A stretch of 64,000 bases of DNA, taken from positions 2,088,501 through 2,152,500 of the forward strand of contig NZ_CP031013.1 of NCBI RefSeq assembly GCF_003711205.1, written 5' to 3'. Positions 1-7,180 of this stretch are shown here, piece after piece. Each line of letters starts with the position of its first letter. The first letter of the stretch is position 1. This DNA is from Polaromonas sp. SP1 (GTDB taxonomy: Bacteria > Pseudomonadota > Gammaproteobacteria > Burkholderiales > Burkholderiaceae_C). The notes under the pieces were generated by a model, which was given only the letters and a program-made list of their open reading frames with translations, did no database searches and was not told the DNA's origin. Position numbers and translations under genes: made by a program.

Positions 1-114
1 GTTGATCGCCAGCGTGACGGTGGAGGTGGCAATCGCGCGTTGCCGCGCCACCTGCGAAAAGCTTCCGGCTTCCGCGGTTTCCATGAACATCCTCAGTGCG
101 TCGATCCGGTCCAT
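1..114 (-). CDS. LysR-family transcriptional regulator, N-terminus only
   Basis: The reverse strand from position 114 opens with ATG and runs in frame to the window edge, giving 38 residues that begin MDRIDALRMFMETAEAGSFS and continue with QVARQRAIATSTVTLAIN. This is the first part of a LysR-type winged helix-turn-helix: helix 1, the GSFSxVA turn and the start of the recognition helix. The rest of the gene lies outside the window. It is divergent from the SDR gene at 233, the usual arrangement for a LysR regulator and its target. The ligand cannot be judged. Confidence 0.85.
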   Translation of the reverse strand, partial: MDRIDALRMFMETAEAGSFSQVARQRAIATSTVTLAIN

Positions 115-130
115 GCGTCGTGTCTCATCT

Positions 131-145
131 TTCGAATTTATCGAA
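131..145. promoter_or_regulatory. Candidate LysR-type operator
   Basis: The divergent spacer between the LysR gene and the SDR gene holds a perfect inverted repeat TTCGA-N5-TCGAA, which contains a T-N11-A core as expected of LysR boxes. The site and spacing are seen in the sequence; its use by the neighbouring regulator is inferred. Confidence 0.35.
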
Positions 146-232
146 TAGTGAATTTGATATCGAGGCGATTATCAATGAACGGCAAATGATTCACAGTAGA
201 GCCCATCACAGGAACACGCGCAAGGAGCTTTC

Positions 233-1021
233 ATGATCATCGACTTCACGGGACGCCGGGTTCTGATTACCGGCTCAACCAGCGGCATCGGCTTTGCCAC
301 TGCCAAAGGCTTTCTGGCGGCAGGGGCGAATGTCGTCATCAACGGGCGCAGCGACAAGAGCGTGGCCGCCGCCATCGCACAACTGGGCGGAGCAGCGGGC
401 AAGGTCGAGGGTTTTGCCGGCGACCTGAGCGATGAAGCGGCCTGCGCGCGGCTGGTGACCCAGTACCCGGACTTCGACATCCTGATCAACAACCTCGGCA
501 TATTCGGGCCGCAGGACTTTTTCGAAACGCCCAACAGCGAATGGCGGCGGTTCTTTGAGGTCAACGTCATGTCGGGCGTGCAGCTGTCCAGGGCCTATGG
601 GCCCGGCATGGCGCGGCGCGGCTGGGGGCGGATTGTTTTTATCTCGTCGGAGTCGGGCGTCAACATTCCCGCAGACATGATCCATTACGGTTTCACCAAA
701 ACCGCCCAGCTGGCGGTGTCGCGCGGCCTGGCCAAACGCCTGGCCGGAACAGGCGTCACGGTCAATGCCGTGCTGCCCGGCCCCACACTTTCCGAGGGCG
801 TGGCCGACATGCTCAAGGCCGATGTGGAGCGCACCGGCCAGAGCCTTGAGAAGGTCGCGGCCGATTTCGTCAACACCCACAGAAGCTCTTCCATCATCCG
901 GCGCGCGGCCCGTGTCGAGGAAGTGGCCAACATGATCCTCTACGCCAGCTCCGAGCAGGCGTCCGCTACGACGGGCGCAGCGCTTCGGGTCGACGGCGGT
1001 GTTGTGGACACCGTGGTCTAG
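233..1021 (+). CDS. SDR-family NAD(P)-dependent oxidoreductase
   Basis: A 262-residue classical short-chain dehydrogenase/reductase. It has the N-terminal nucleotide-binding motif GSTSGIG (about residues 14-20), a NNLG motif near residue 87, and the catalytic Ser then YxxxK (YGFTK) around residues 143-160. The C-terminus ends in the usual LRVDGG segment. An AAGGAG Shine-Dalgarno lies seven to eight bases before the ATG. The length is normal for the family. The substrate is unknown; divergence from a LysR gene suggests inducible expression. A nitroreductase follows about 110 bases downstream, which could mean a shared role in xenobiotic or carbonyl reduction. Confidence 0.9.
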   Translation: MIIDFTGRRVLITGSTSGIGFATAKGFLAAGANVVINGRSDKSVAAAIAQLGGAAGKVEGFAGDLSDEAACARLVTQYPDFDILINNLGIFGPQDFFETPNSEWRRFFEVNVMSGVQLSRAYGPGMARRGWGRIVFISSESGVNIPADMIHYGFTKTAQLAVSRGLAKRLAGTGVTVNAVLPGPTLSEGVADMLKADVERTGQSLEKVAADFVNTHRSSSIIRRAARVEEVANMILYASSEQASATTGAALRVDGGVVDTVV

Positions 1022-1131
1022 CCCCCGGTCCACCCGCTCGCGGCAGCCCGCCGCATTCATCCATCCGTCCATCCTTGAGCCTTGCCGCGACCGGCAAGGC
1101 GGGGATTCTTTCGTCCAAAAAAGGAATAGCC

Positions 1132-1764
1132 ATGACTCACCCCTTCAACCCCTCCAGCTTTATCCAGGCCATCGAAGAGCGCCGCACCACCAATCTGTTC
1201 GATGCATCGCAAAGCATCGACGACGCGCAGATCCAGGAGCTCATCCGCCTGGCCACCAAGGCGCCGACCTCCTTCAACCTGCAGAACTGGCGATTCATTG
1301 CCGTGCGCACGGCCGAGGCCAAGGCGCGGCTGCGTAAGCTCGCATGGGACCAGGCCAAGGTGACGGACGCCGCGGTCACTTTTATTGTGTGCGGCCAGTT
1401 GCCCAACGCCCAGACCTTGCCGGACAGGCTCGCACCGTCTGTGGACGCCGGATTCATGCCCGCGGCGATGGTGCCCGGCTGGCAAGGCGCTGCCGCAAGC
1501 CTGTACTTCGAGCAACCGCAGCGCCAGCGCGACGAGGCGATCCGCTCTGCGGCCCTGGGCGCCGGCACGCTGATGTATGCGGCGCAGGCCATGGGCCTGG
1601 GTTCGGCGCCCATGATCGGTTTTGATGCCGAAGCGGTGTCGCGCGAGTTCGGGCTGGCGGCGGAAGAAGTCCCCGCGCTGCTGGTCGCGGTGGGTGTTGC
1701 CGCACCTGAAAACTGGCCGCAAAAACCGCGGCGCCCGCTATCGCAGGTTTTGCAGCTGGTCTAG
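1132..1764 (+). CDS. Nitroreductase-family protein
   Basis: A 210-residue FMN-dependent nitroreductase-like protein. The N-terminal segment IEERRTTNLFD and the APTSFNLQNWRF segment (about residues 43-54) are the family's flavin phosphate and isoalloxazine contacts. A glycine-rich GLGSAPMIGFD stretch near residue 160 is also typical. I chose the ATG at 1132, which has an AAGGA Shine-Dalgarno seven bases upstream; an earlier in-frame start has no such site. It lies in the same orientation as the SDR gene and may be cotranscribed. The substrate is not predictable. Confidence 0.88.
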   Translation: MTHPFNPSSFIQAIEERRTTNLFDASQSIDDAQIQELIRLATKAPTSFNLQNWRFIAVRTAEAKARLRKLAWDQAKVTDAAVTFIVCGQLPNAQTLPDRLAPSVDAGFMPAAMVPGWQGAAASLYFEQPQRQRDEAIRSAALGAGTLMYAAQAMGLGSAPMIGFDAEAVSREFGLAAEEVPALLVAVGVAAPENWPQKPRRPLSQVLQLV

Positions 1765-1826
1765 CAATTCGGCGGCGGTTTGCCCGCCCGCCTGCACAGG
1801 CCTGCGGGCAGCTTCGCAATCACCTT

Positions 1827-2018
1827 GATTTCGAACTACAAGCCGTAGAGGCCTTTCCGCTGAACCGGCACGTCAGCGCCAAGCTGCGGGTGTTCATTGA
1901 GTGGATCGCTGAGTTGATGGCGCAGCATGCGCCTGCCGGTGGCAAGCCTGAAAGCATCGCACGCGCTCCGGCCCTGCACCGCGGCTCTGCAGCGCAGCGC
2001 AATGTGCCACGCAGCTAA
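1827..2018 (+). pseudogene. Decayed C-terminal fragment of a LysR-family regulator
   Basis: In one frame the sequence encodes FPLNRHVSAKLRVFIEWIAE, which matches the NRHLSAKVRxFVDWL signature that closes the effector domain of CrgA-type LysR proteins. No start codon, DNA-binding region or remaining effector domain is upstream; the homology begins abruptly next to the nitroreductase. The frame then runs about 40 residues to a stop. It is the stub of a lost regulator, probably one that once sat beside the SDR or nitroreductase genes. Confidence 0.6.
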
Positions 2019-2043
2019 TTGTTTCGATTCAATCGGGCCCGTA

Positions 2044-3612
2044 TCAGTTGCCGGGTCGCAAATTGGCCTGCCGGTGATGGTCGGCCGCCTCCTGGATGGC
2101 TTGCCTGGCCGTGGCATCCATCCGGGACAGGTTCTTCAGCTGCATGGCCATGCGCTGGTTTTTCTCGAGCAGCTTTTCATGCCGCATCAAAAAGTCCCAA
2201 TACAGCGTGGTGTACGGGCAGGCTTTGGGGCCGGTGGATTCGGCCGGGTCGTATTGGCAGCCTTTGCAGTAGTTGCTCATGCGCTGAATGTATTTGCCGC
2301 TTGCCACATACGGCTTGCTCGCCATCAGGCCGCCGTCGCCAAACTGGCTCATGCCCAGCGTGTTCGGCAGCTCCACCCATTCCACAGCATCCACATAGAC
2401 GCTGAGGTACCAGCCGTGAACTGCTTTCGGGTCCACCCCCAGCAGCAGGGCATAGAGGCCGGCCACCATCAATCGCTGGATATGGTGCGCGTAGCCGTGC
2501 TCCAGCGTCTGGGTGATCACGTCGCGCAGACAGGCCATGCTGGTTTCGCCCGTCCAGTACCAACCGGGGAGCGCACGCTGCGCACCCAGTGCATTTCTCT
2601 CAAGATAGCCGGGCATCTGCGTCCAGTAGATGCCGCGCACGTATTCGCGCCAGCCCAGTATCTGCCGGATAAAACCTTCCACCGCTGCAAGAGGCGCCAG
2701 GCCGAGGCGCAAAGCCTCTTCTGCAGCCGCCACCACTTCCCTGGCGCCCAGCAGCTTGAGGTTCAGCGCGCTGCTCAGGTGCGAGTGATAGAGCCAGGCC
2801 TCGCCCGACCACATGGCGTCTTCGTAGTCTCCGAAGAGGGGCAGGCGCTGGGCGATGAACTCCCGCAGGGCGACCAGCGCTTCTTCCCGTGTCACGGGCC
2901 AGCCAAACGCTTCAAGCTTGCCGGGGTGGCCGGAGAATTTTCGGTTGACCAGCGCCATCACCTCCCGCGTGGTTGCGTCGGGGGCAAAGCGGGTAGGTGG
3001 GGTGAGCTGCGGCGGCCCCGCCTTGCCAAAGGATTTGCGGTTGTCCGCATCAAAGTTCCACTGGTCACCGAGGGGTTTATCGCCCTGCATCAGAATGCCG
3101 TGCTTTTGCCGCAGCTCCCGGTACCAGTATTCGAGGCGAAGCTGCTTGCGTTGGGCGGCATGCGCGGCAAACTCCCGCACCGTGCTGAAAAAATGCCGGT
3201 CATCGCGCAGTGCCAGGGGCAACTTTTTTGTGGACGCGACAGACTTGATGAGCTGAAGTACCCGCCAGTCGCCAGGTGCGCACATGACCAAGGCCTGCGG
3301 TTGCAGGCGGTCAATGGCGTGGGCCAGTTCAAGATCCAGCGCGCCCAGGTTGCCTAGGTCGTCCAGCCCGGTGTAGCTGACCGCATAAGCCTGTGAGCTC
3401 AACCATTGCGCGAAATGCCGCATGGCGCTCAGGAACAAGGCAATGCGTTGCCTGGAAGACCACACATGGGTGGATTCCGCCTCCACTTCCGCCATCCAGA
3501 CGACATCCTGGCCAACGTCAAAATCTTCAAGGGCTGACGAGGCCTGATCGAGCTGGTCTCCCAAAACAATCACCAGGTGACGGATAGGTGCCGGCGGTGC
3601 AGGGAGGTTCAT
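2044..3612 (-). CDS. Iron-sulfur bacterial cryptochrome/(6-4) photolyase (FeS-BCP, PhrB type)
   Basis: A 522-residue member of the deoxyribodipyrimidine photolyase-related family. The N-terminus (IRHLVIVLGDQLD) is the typical start of the family's Rossmann-like domain. Four cysteines stand at about residues 359, 447, 450 and 463. Their spacing (88, 3 and 13 residues) equals the spacing I recall for the [4Fe-4S] cysteines of Agrobacterium PhrB, so the cluster should be present. The family binds FAD and a lumazine chromophore and repairs (6-4) photoproducts in light. The gene stands alone between two opposite-strand or unrelated genes. Confidence 0.9.
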   Translation of the reverse strand: MNLPAPPAPIRHLVIVLGDQLDQASSALEDFDVGQDVVWMAEVEAESTHVWSSRQRIALFLSAMRHFAQWLSSQAYAVSYTGLDDLGNLGALDLELAHAIDRLQPQALVMCAPGDWRVLQLIKSVASTKKLPLALRDDRHFFSTVREFAAHAAQRKQLRLEYWYRELRQKHGILMQGDKPLGDQWNFDADNRKSFGKAGPPQLTPPTRFAPDATTREVMALVNRKFSGHPGKLEAFGWPVTREEALVALREFIAQRLPLFGDYEDAMWSGEAWLYHSHLSSALNLKLLGAREVVAAAEEALRLGLAPLAAVEGFIRQILGWREYVRGIYWTQMPGYLERNALGAQRALPGWYWTGETSMACLRDVITQTLEHGYAHHIQRLMVAGLYALLLGVDPKAVHGWYLSVYVDAVEWVELPNTLGMSQFGDGGLMASKPYVASGKYIQRMSNYCKGCQYDPAESTGPKACPYTTLYWDFLMRHEKLLEKNQRMAMQLKNLSRMDATARQAIQEAADHHRQANLRPGN

Positions 3613-3718
3613 GGCTCACACTTTAAGTCATGCCTGCCGGCACGACTCCTCGGGCTAAATCCCCTGGCGCAACGGGCCGTGCCGCAGGCGATATATTCAA
3701 TTCCATCTGGTTTGATTC

Positions 3719-3750
3719 AATCCAAAGCAATCCAAAGCAATCCAAAGCAA
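3719..3750 (+). repeat. Short tandem repeat, 10-bp unit x3
   Basis: The unit AATCCAAAGC is repeated three times, followed by a degenerate fourth unit that merges into the AAGGAG ribosome-binding site of the next gene. It lies 15-45 bases before the start codon, so copy-number change would alter the 5' leader. Confidence 0.85.
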
Positions 3751-3765
3751 TTCAAGGAGCAGCCC

Positions 3766-4005
3766 ATGGCCGATCTTCGCCAAGCCCTGGCCCACATGCG
3801 CGCGGGGCGCTGGAACGAGGCGCACGTTGTTGTGCAGAGTGATGAATCGCTGCTGGGCGCCTGGCTGCACGGCATCCTGCATATTGAAGAGGGCGACCTG
3901 GGCAATGCCGAGTACTGGTACGGCCAGGCGCAGCGGGATTTCGACAGCCGCGGAACGATCGCTGAAGAGCTGGATCGCTTTGAGGCCGAGCTGCCCGGTT
4001 TATAA
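3766..4005 (+). CDS. Small TPR-like conserved protein
   Basis: A 79-residue protein with an AAGGAG site seven bases before its ATG. The core (WNEAHVVVQ...HGILHIEEGDLGNAEYWYGQA, written here in parts) matches a small conserved family whose signature is WxxAHxxVQ, then HxxxHxxEGDxxNAxYWYxxA. It resembles one or two degenerate tetratricopeptide helices. No catalytic motif is present and the biochemical role of the family is unknown to me. The TAA stop lies inside the first bases of an interspersed repeat copy. Confidence 0.75.
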   Translation: MADLRQALAHMRAGRWNEAHVVVQSDESLLGAWLHGILHIEEGDLGNAEYWYGQAQRDFDSRGTIAEELDRFEAELPGL

Positions 4006-4055
4006 GCAAAATTGGCCTCCAGCCCAATACCTGTATGGGCTGGCAATTCAGTATG
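4000..4055 (+). repeat. Interspersed repeat copy 1 (forward)
   Basis: The left half of the repeat is well preserved (TTATAAGCAAAATTGGCCTCC, then AGCCCAATACCTGTATGGGCTG), but the right-hand GCTATTAATTTGATAGC core is decayed to GCAATTCAGTATG. It overlaps the stop codon of the small TPR-like gene and precedes the immunity gene. Confidence 0.75.
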
Positions 4056-4100
4056 GAAAAAATATGGGTATCAAAGTTGTCATAACCGCGGTGAACTAGC

Positions 4101-4601
4101 ATGAACGACGTCACAGAAAAAAAATGGGCTTCGGCTTTATTCAACGGCGATTTCTATCTCATCGAAACATATTCGGGGTATCGAGGGAGTAGTCGCGACG
4201 AAAACGGTAAGCAACACACACTTGATCCGAATGCAGATGCAAACTCATTGGGTTCGGCTCTACTGGATGCGTTGTTGCATAGCCGATTCTTGACTTTGGC
4301 AGAGCTGGACGATTTCTTCGACTATAGAAAAAACCAGCAGTCTTATGAAGCTTGGGTTCAAGCGCTCATAACCAAACATGGCTACAAATCCAGGAACGCA
4401 CTCTTTAAGAAAATGGCGTGTTGCACCATCACGGTGAACGTAGCTGATGGAACGATGGAGATATGCCCAATGCGCCATCAGAAGCTGGAAGGTTGGGGTC
4501 GGGAAAAAGATGATGGCATTGAGAATGTATTCATTCCGGCAAATAGTTCCGAAGCTGTTGTCGGAGACGCTTTACGCTTGGCCTTCAGTCGTTGTGTTTA
4601 G
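4101..4601 (+). CDS. CdiI-type contact-dependent inhibition immunity protein (orphan)
   Basis: A 166-residue protein with lower GC than its neighbours. It follows the layout of the CdiI/DUF1436 immunity family as I remember it: a Y-x-GYRGSxRDENGK segment near residue 25, an LGSALLDALxxSR helix near residue 52, a YGYKSRxALFKKM segment near residue 100, and a C-terminal VGDALRLAFSRC tail. The family neutralises the C-terminal toxin of CdiA proteins. No complete cdiA or cdiB is nearby, but a CdiA pretoxin fragment follows 100 bases downstream, so this is a displaced orphan immunity gene. The specific toxin is unknown. Confidence 0.65.
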   Translation: MNDVTEKKWASALFNGDFYLIETYSGYRGSSRDENGKQHTLDPNADANSLGSALLDALLHSRFLTLAELDDFFDYRKNQQSYEAWVQALITKHGYKSRNALFKKMACCTITVNVADGTMEICPMRHQKLEGWGREKDDGIENVFIPANSSEAVVGDALRLAFSRCV

Positions 4602-4694
4602 CAAGACAGCAAAACACCCAAACCAGTGCGTCGGGTTTTTCCGGCTTCGGGCTGAGCCTGTGCATCCCGCCGTTCTGCCACGGCACGCCCGTGA

Positions 4695-4850
4695 CGGGCA
4701 GCGTCAGCGCTGCTGCACGAAAGCGAAAAGGCCAAGATCAAGGAATTGGCAAAAGGCCACGCAGAGCGCGAACAGAAGCTGGCCGATGCGGCCTGCTATT
4801 TGACTCATTGCTCAGCAGGCAAGGCCGATAGTGATCCGGTCAAGTGTTGA
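4695..4850 (+). pseudogene. Fragment of a CdiA/filamentous hemagglutinin pretoxin region
   Basis: One frame reads LHESEKAKIKELAKGHAERE and then QKLADAACYLTHCSAGKADSD. This resembles the pretoxin repeat of Burkholderia-type CdiA proteins, where an LTxxEKAKIxxLAxG motif is followed by an AAC-x5-C segment. The frame is closed by a stop formed at the junction with the IS21-family element at 4844. There is no start and no toxin domain, so it is the relic of a displaced cdiA-CT cassette linked to the immunity gene just upstream. Confidence 0.6.
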
Positions 4851-5330
4851 ATTCCGCTGAAGTCTGACCCGAGTTTTCCATCGAATCTTGACCCACACTC
4901 TTTGTGAGCAGAAGGTGCTCACGATGTGGATAAGTTCTTGATCTTCTCCTTTTCGGGCTGAGTGTGTGGATCTGCCTCAAAGTGCGCCGCTGTTTCCGCG
5001 ATTTTGTTGCCTCGATTCCTGGCCAGGTGGCCAGCTTCTCGGCGTAGGGATCGAGCTTGTTTGAGCTAACCCGTCTTTCGTAGCTGGGCTCGGTTTCCTC
5101 TGAGCGCAGGTACTTCTTCACTGTGTTGCGAGCCAGGCCCGTACGCCTTGAGATCTCGCGGATGGACACCTGATCGCGCAGTGCCCAACGTCTGATGACA
5201 TTCAATGTCGCCACGTCTATCACTCCTGAATTCCCTCTGCTTTTAAAACAAGCGGAGTAGTGCCTACGTGGGTCAGTTTTGGATGGAAATTACTGCGCTA
5301 AGTGGGTCAGATTTCGACGGAACTCAACAC
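4844..5330 (-). mobile_element. Internally deleted IS21-family element (487 bp)
   Basis: Both ends survive: GTGTTGA(A/G)TTCCG at the left and its inverted complement at the right, each followed inward by several TGACCC/GGGTCA subrepeats, as is typical of IS21 ends. TCAA directly flanks both sides and is a possible 4-bp target duplication. Only the start of istA remains; istB and most of istA are missing, so the element cannot move by itself. The copy resembles a MITE-like derivative that could be mobilised in trans. Confidence 0.75.
4959..5223 (-). pseudogene. istA transposase remnant (IS21 family), N-terminal part
   Basis: The reading frame starts MIDVATLNVIRRWALRDQVS and includes the helix-turn-helix ISRRTGLARNTVKKYLRS, a match to IstA N-termini. 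Similarity holds through KSRKQRRTLRQIH (about residue 88). After that the frame enters unrelated sequence and terminal repeats, so the RNase H-fold DDE domain is absent. An intact IstA is roughly 500 residues. Confidence 0.75.
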
Positions 5331-5333
5331 TCA

Positions 5334-5378
5334 AGCCCATTATGTGTATGGGCTGATAGCTACCAATTTAATAGCAAT
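5334..5378 (+). repeat. Interspersed repeat copy 2 (forward, 5'-truncated)
   Basis: Reads GCCCATTATGTGTATGGGC followed by TGATAGCTACCAATTTAATAGCAA. The left third of the repeat is missing exactly where the IS21-family element ends at 5330. It marks the left boundary of Roadblock operon copy 1. Confidence 0.8.
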
Positions 5379-5457
5379 GAAAGAATTGCACGAAAACTGC
5401 AGCGGCGTGCACGGGAGCGATGCCCATGCGCGCCTTGCCTTCAAACGACGGCCTTGA

Positions 5458-5817
5458 TTAGAACGTCAGGTCTTTCTCGATGTCCTGCATCTTGCGCCGG
5501 GCGATGGCCAGGTTGGACTTGGCCTTGTCCAGCACGTAATAGATGAAGACGCCTTCCCTGCGTGAGAGCGGGCGGATCAGGTGGTATTGCTTGCCCAGGG
5601 TGATGAGGATGTCCTCGATCACGTCGTTCAGGCCCAGTGAGCGCATGGTCTTGAGCTTGGCGCGCATCACTTCCGTGTTGCCGGCGGCGGCTACTTCCAG
5701 GTCTACCCCGGTGCCGGCGGAACCCAGCATCATGCCGCTGGAGGAGTCGACGACTGCGGCGCACAGTGCGCCGTCAAGGGTCAGAAGTTCGTCGAGAGAT
5801 TGCTTGATGGTTGACAT
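5458..5817 (-). CDS. Roadblock/LC7-family protein, operon copy 1, fifth gene
   Basis: A 119-residue Roadblock/LC7-type protein (MSTIKQSLDELLTLDGALCA at the start). It shows the family's pattern: an N-terminal helix, a SSSGMMLG hairpin near residue 25, a central helix with EVMRAKLKTMRSLG, and a C-terminal strand YHLIRPL followed by a long basic helix. Roadblock proteins dimerise and regulate or scaffold small GTPases. The copy 2 counterpart at 9626 differs at only seven of 119 residues, so this gene is the best conserved of the set. It is the last gene of the leftward operon, 81 bases after the previous one. Confidence 0.8.
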   Translation of the reverse strand: MSTIKQSLDELLTLDGALCAAVVDSSSGMMLGSAGTGVDLEVAAAGNTEVMRAKLKTMRSLGLNDVIEDILITLGKQYHLIRPLSRREGVFIYYVLDKAKSNLAIARRKMQDIEKDLTF

Positions 5818-5898
5818 TTTTTTGTAAGTCCTGGCGCGCATGTTCTTTAAAGGGATACGGGAAAGGCATGCGCGCCACCATTCCCGTGCCCGTTGAAT

Positions 5899-6258
5899 TC
5901 ATCTGCCGATCATTCGGCCGAGTTCGCCGACCTTGCGGAACCAGTCTCCCGTGTCCAGCGCCATTCGCGCCGACAGCGTGGCCATCACAATGCCCTTGCC
6001 GCACGGCATCAGGCTGAGCACGCCGCCCTGGTGGATCATCGAGATGGCCTGCAGCGGCCCGAGTTTTGAGAAAGGGCTGCCGCTGCGTTCATGCATGCGC
6101 CAATAGTCGCTCGCCGCCTCGGCGATGGCGTCGATCTGCGGGTGCTTGCCGGCGGACAGGTACACCATGCCGGTGGCCGAATCCACCAGCGCGCAGGCGT
6201 TGACGCCTGGCGTCAGGGCCATGTTCTCCAGTTCAGCCGCGATGTGCTGGGTGTTCAC
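5899..6258 (-). CDS. Roadblock/LC7-family protein, operon copy 1, fourth gene
   Basis: A 119-residue protein with the Roadblock-like layout: ALVDSATGMVYLSAGKHPQ near residue 25, a helix with IAEAASDYWRMHERSG, then ISMIHQGGVLSLMPCGKGIV as paired strands. Its start overlaps the previous gene's stop by four bases (ATGA), indicating translational coupling. No catalytic residues are visible. It probably forms part of a mixed Roadblock complex with the two neighbouring paralogues and the GTPase. It is more diverged from its copy 2 counterpart than the fifth gene is. Confidence 0.72.
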   Translation of the reverse strand: MNTQHIAAELENMALTPGVNACALVDSATGMVYLSAGKHPQIDAIAEAASDYWRMHERSGSPFSKLGPLQAISMIHQGGVLSLMPCGKGIVMATLSARMALDTGDWFRKVGELGRMIGR

Positions 6259-6641
6259 GCGGCCTCCAGTGCCCTGGCAAATTCGCCCGCGCGCCAGGCA
6301 ACCTGCCCGAGGATGGCGTGCTCATTCGCGATGACGTTCACCACCAGGTCCACATCCGTGCGGTTGACGGCGCTCAGAAAAGCAAAGCCTGCATCCGTGT
6401 TGATGGTGACGCTGCGGCTGCGGCCCAGCCGGGCCTCTTGCGACACCACGGCCCCGATGGCCGAGATCGAGCTGGCCAGCGCGGCTACACGCACCGGGTC
6501 GATTTCGCGCGTCACGGCGCTGGCGATGTCGAAGCCGTCGGTGGTGGCCACTACCACGGCGACCACGCCGCTCACTTCTTCCAGCATCCTGCGTGCCTGT
6601 TCTTCGGCCGCGCTGCGGACCGTCTCATTCACCATCGTCAT
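6255..6641 (-). CDS. Roadblock/LC7-family (MglB-like) protein, operon copy 1, third gene
   Basis: A 128-residue Roadblock/LC7 protein. It has the classic MglB-type order: an N-terminal helix, GVVAVVVATTDGFDIAS, a long helix VAALASSISAIGAVVSQEA, then SVTINTDAGFAFLSAV and the VVNVIANEHAILGQVAW helix. In Myxococcus, MglB dimers act as GTPase-activating protein and localisation partner of MglA; the same role here is inference. It overlaps the GTPase stop by four bases. A second in-frame methionine two codons in is an alternative start. Confidence 0.85.
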   Translation of the reverse strand: MTMVNETVRSAAEEQARRMLEEVSGVVAVVVATTDGFDIASAVTREIDPVRVAALASSISAIGAVVSQEARLGRSRSVTINTDAGFAFLSAVNRTDVDLVVNVIANEHAILGQVAWRAGEFARALEAA

Positions 6642-7180
6642 GTTGTTTCATTCCCGGTCAAGGATTCCATTTGCGACAGCAAGGTGTCGATCAGCAGCGC
6701 CACGTCCTCGCGCTGGCGCACATCGACAGGCAGTACGGGCAGCACCAGCCCGTGCTGCTCCAGCCGGGCCGAATAGGCGTCCAGGTTGGGTTCTGCATGC
6801 GTGTCCATTCTTCCGACGCCGACGGTGCAGGGCGTGTGCGCCAGCACGTCGGCAAAGCCTGTGAGGTAGGCGTCGAGGTCGGCCAGCGGGTCGGGCCTGG
6901 AGTTGTCGACCAGGATGATGATGCCCAGCGCGTTCTGCGCCAGGATGCGCCACATGAAATCAAAGCGCGCCTGGCCGGGCGTTCCGAAGAGGCGCAGCCT
7001 GTCTCCGGTATCCAGCGTCAGCTGCCCGAAGTCCAGCCCCACCGTTGTCTTCGCCTTGGCGAGCGAGGTGTCGTTGTTGGCCACGTCGGTCACGACGGGC
7101 GGTGTTTCGCTGATGGCCGCGATCGCGGTGGTCTTGCCGGCGCCCATGGTGCCGGTGAAAACGATTTTGTATTCCCTCAT
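6638..7180 (-). CDS. Ras/MglA-like small GTPase, operon copy 1, second gene
   Basis: A 180-residue single-domain GTPase of the COG2229 type (the group that holds Streptomyces conservon CvnD proteins). The P-loop is GTMGAGKTT at residues 9-17. A Thr in TTVGLDFGQ fits switch I. Switch II is FGTPGQ, so the usual Asp of DxxG is replaced by Gly. The G4 motif is unusual: VGRMD stands where N/TKxD is expected. The first 110 residues match copy 2 almost exactly. Its ATG overlaps the previous stop by one base. Nucleotide cycling is probably controlled by the Roadblock partners. Confidence 0.88.
   Translation of the reverse strand: MREYKIVFTGTMGAGKTTAIAAISETPPVVTDVANNDTSLAKAKTTVGLDFGQLTLDTGDRLRLFGTPGQARFDFMWRILAQNALGIIILVDNSRPDPLADLDAYLTGFADVLAHTPCTVGVGRMDTHAEPNLDAYSARLEQHGLVLPVLPVDVRQREDVALLIDTLLSQMESLTGNETT

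Noticed and set aside
1927..3357. A long 476-codon plus-strand frame opposite the photolyase.
   Set aside because: It is the antisense shadow of a well-supported FeS-BCP gene; composition (His/Gln/Ala-rich) is not protein-like.
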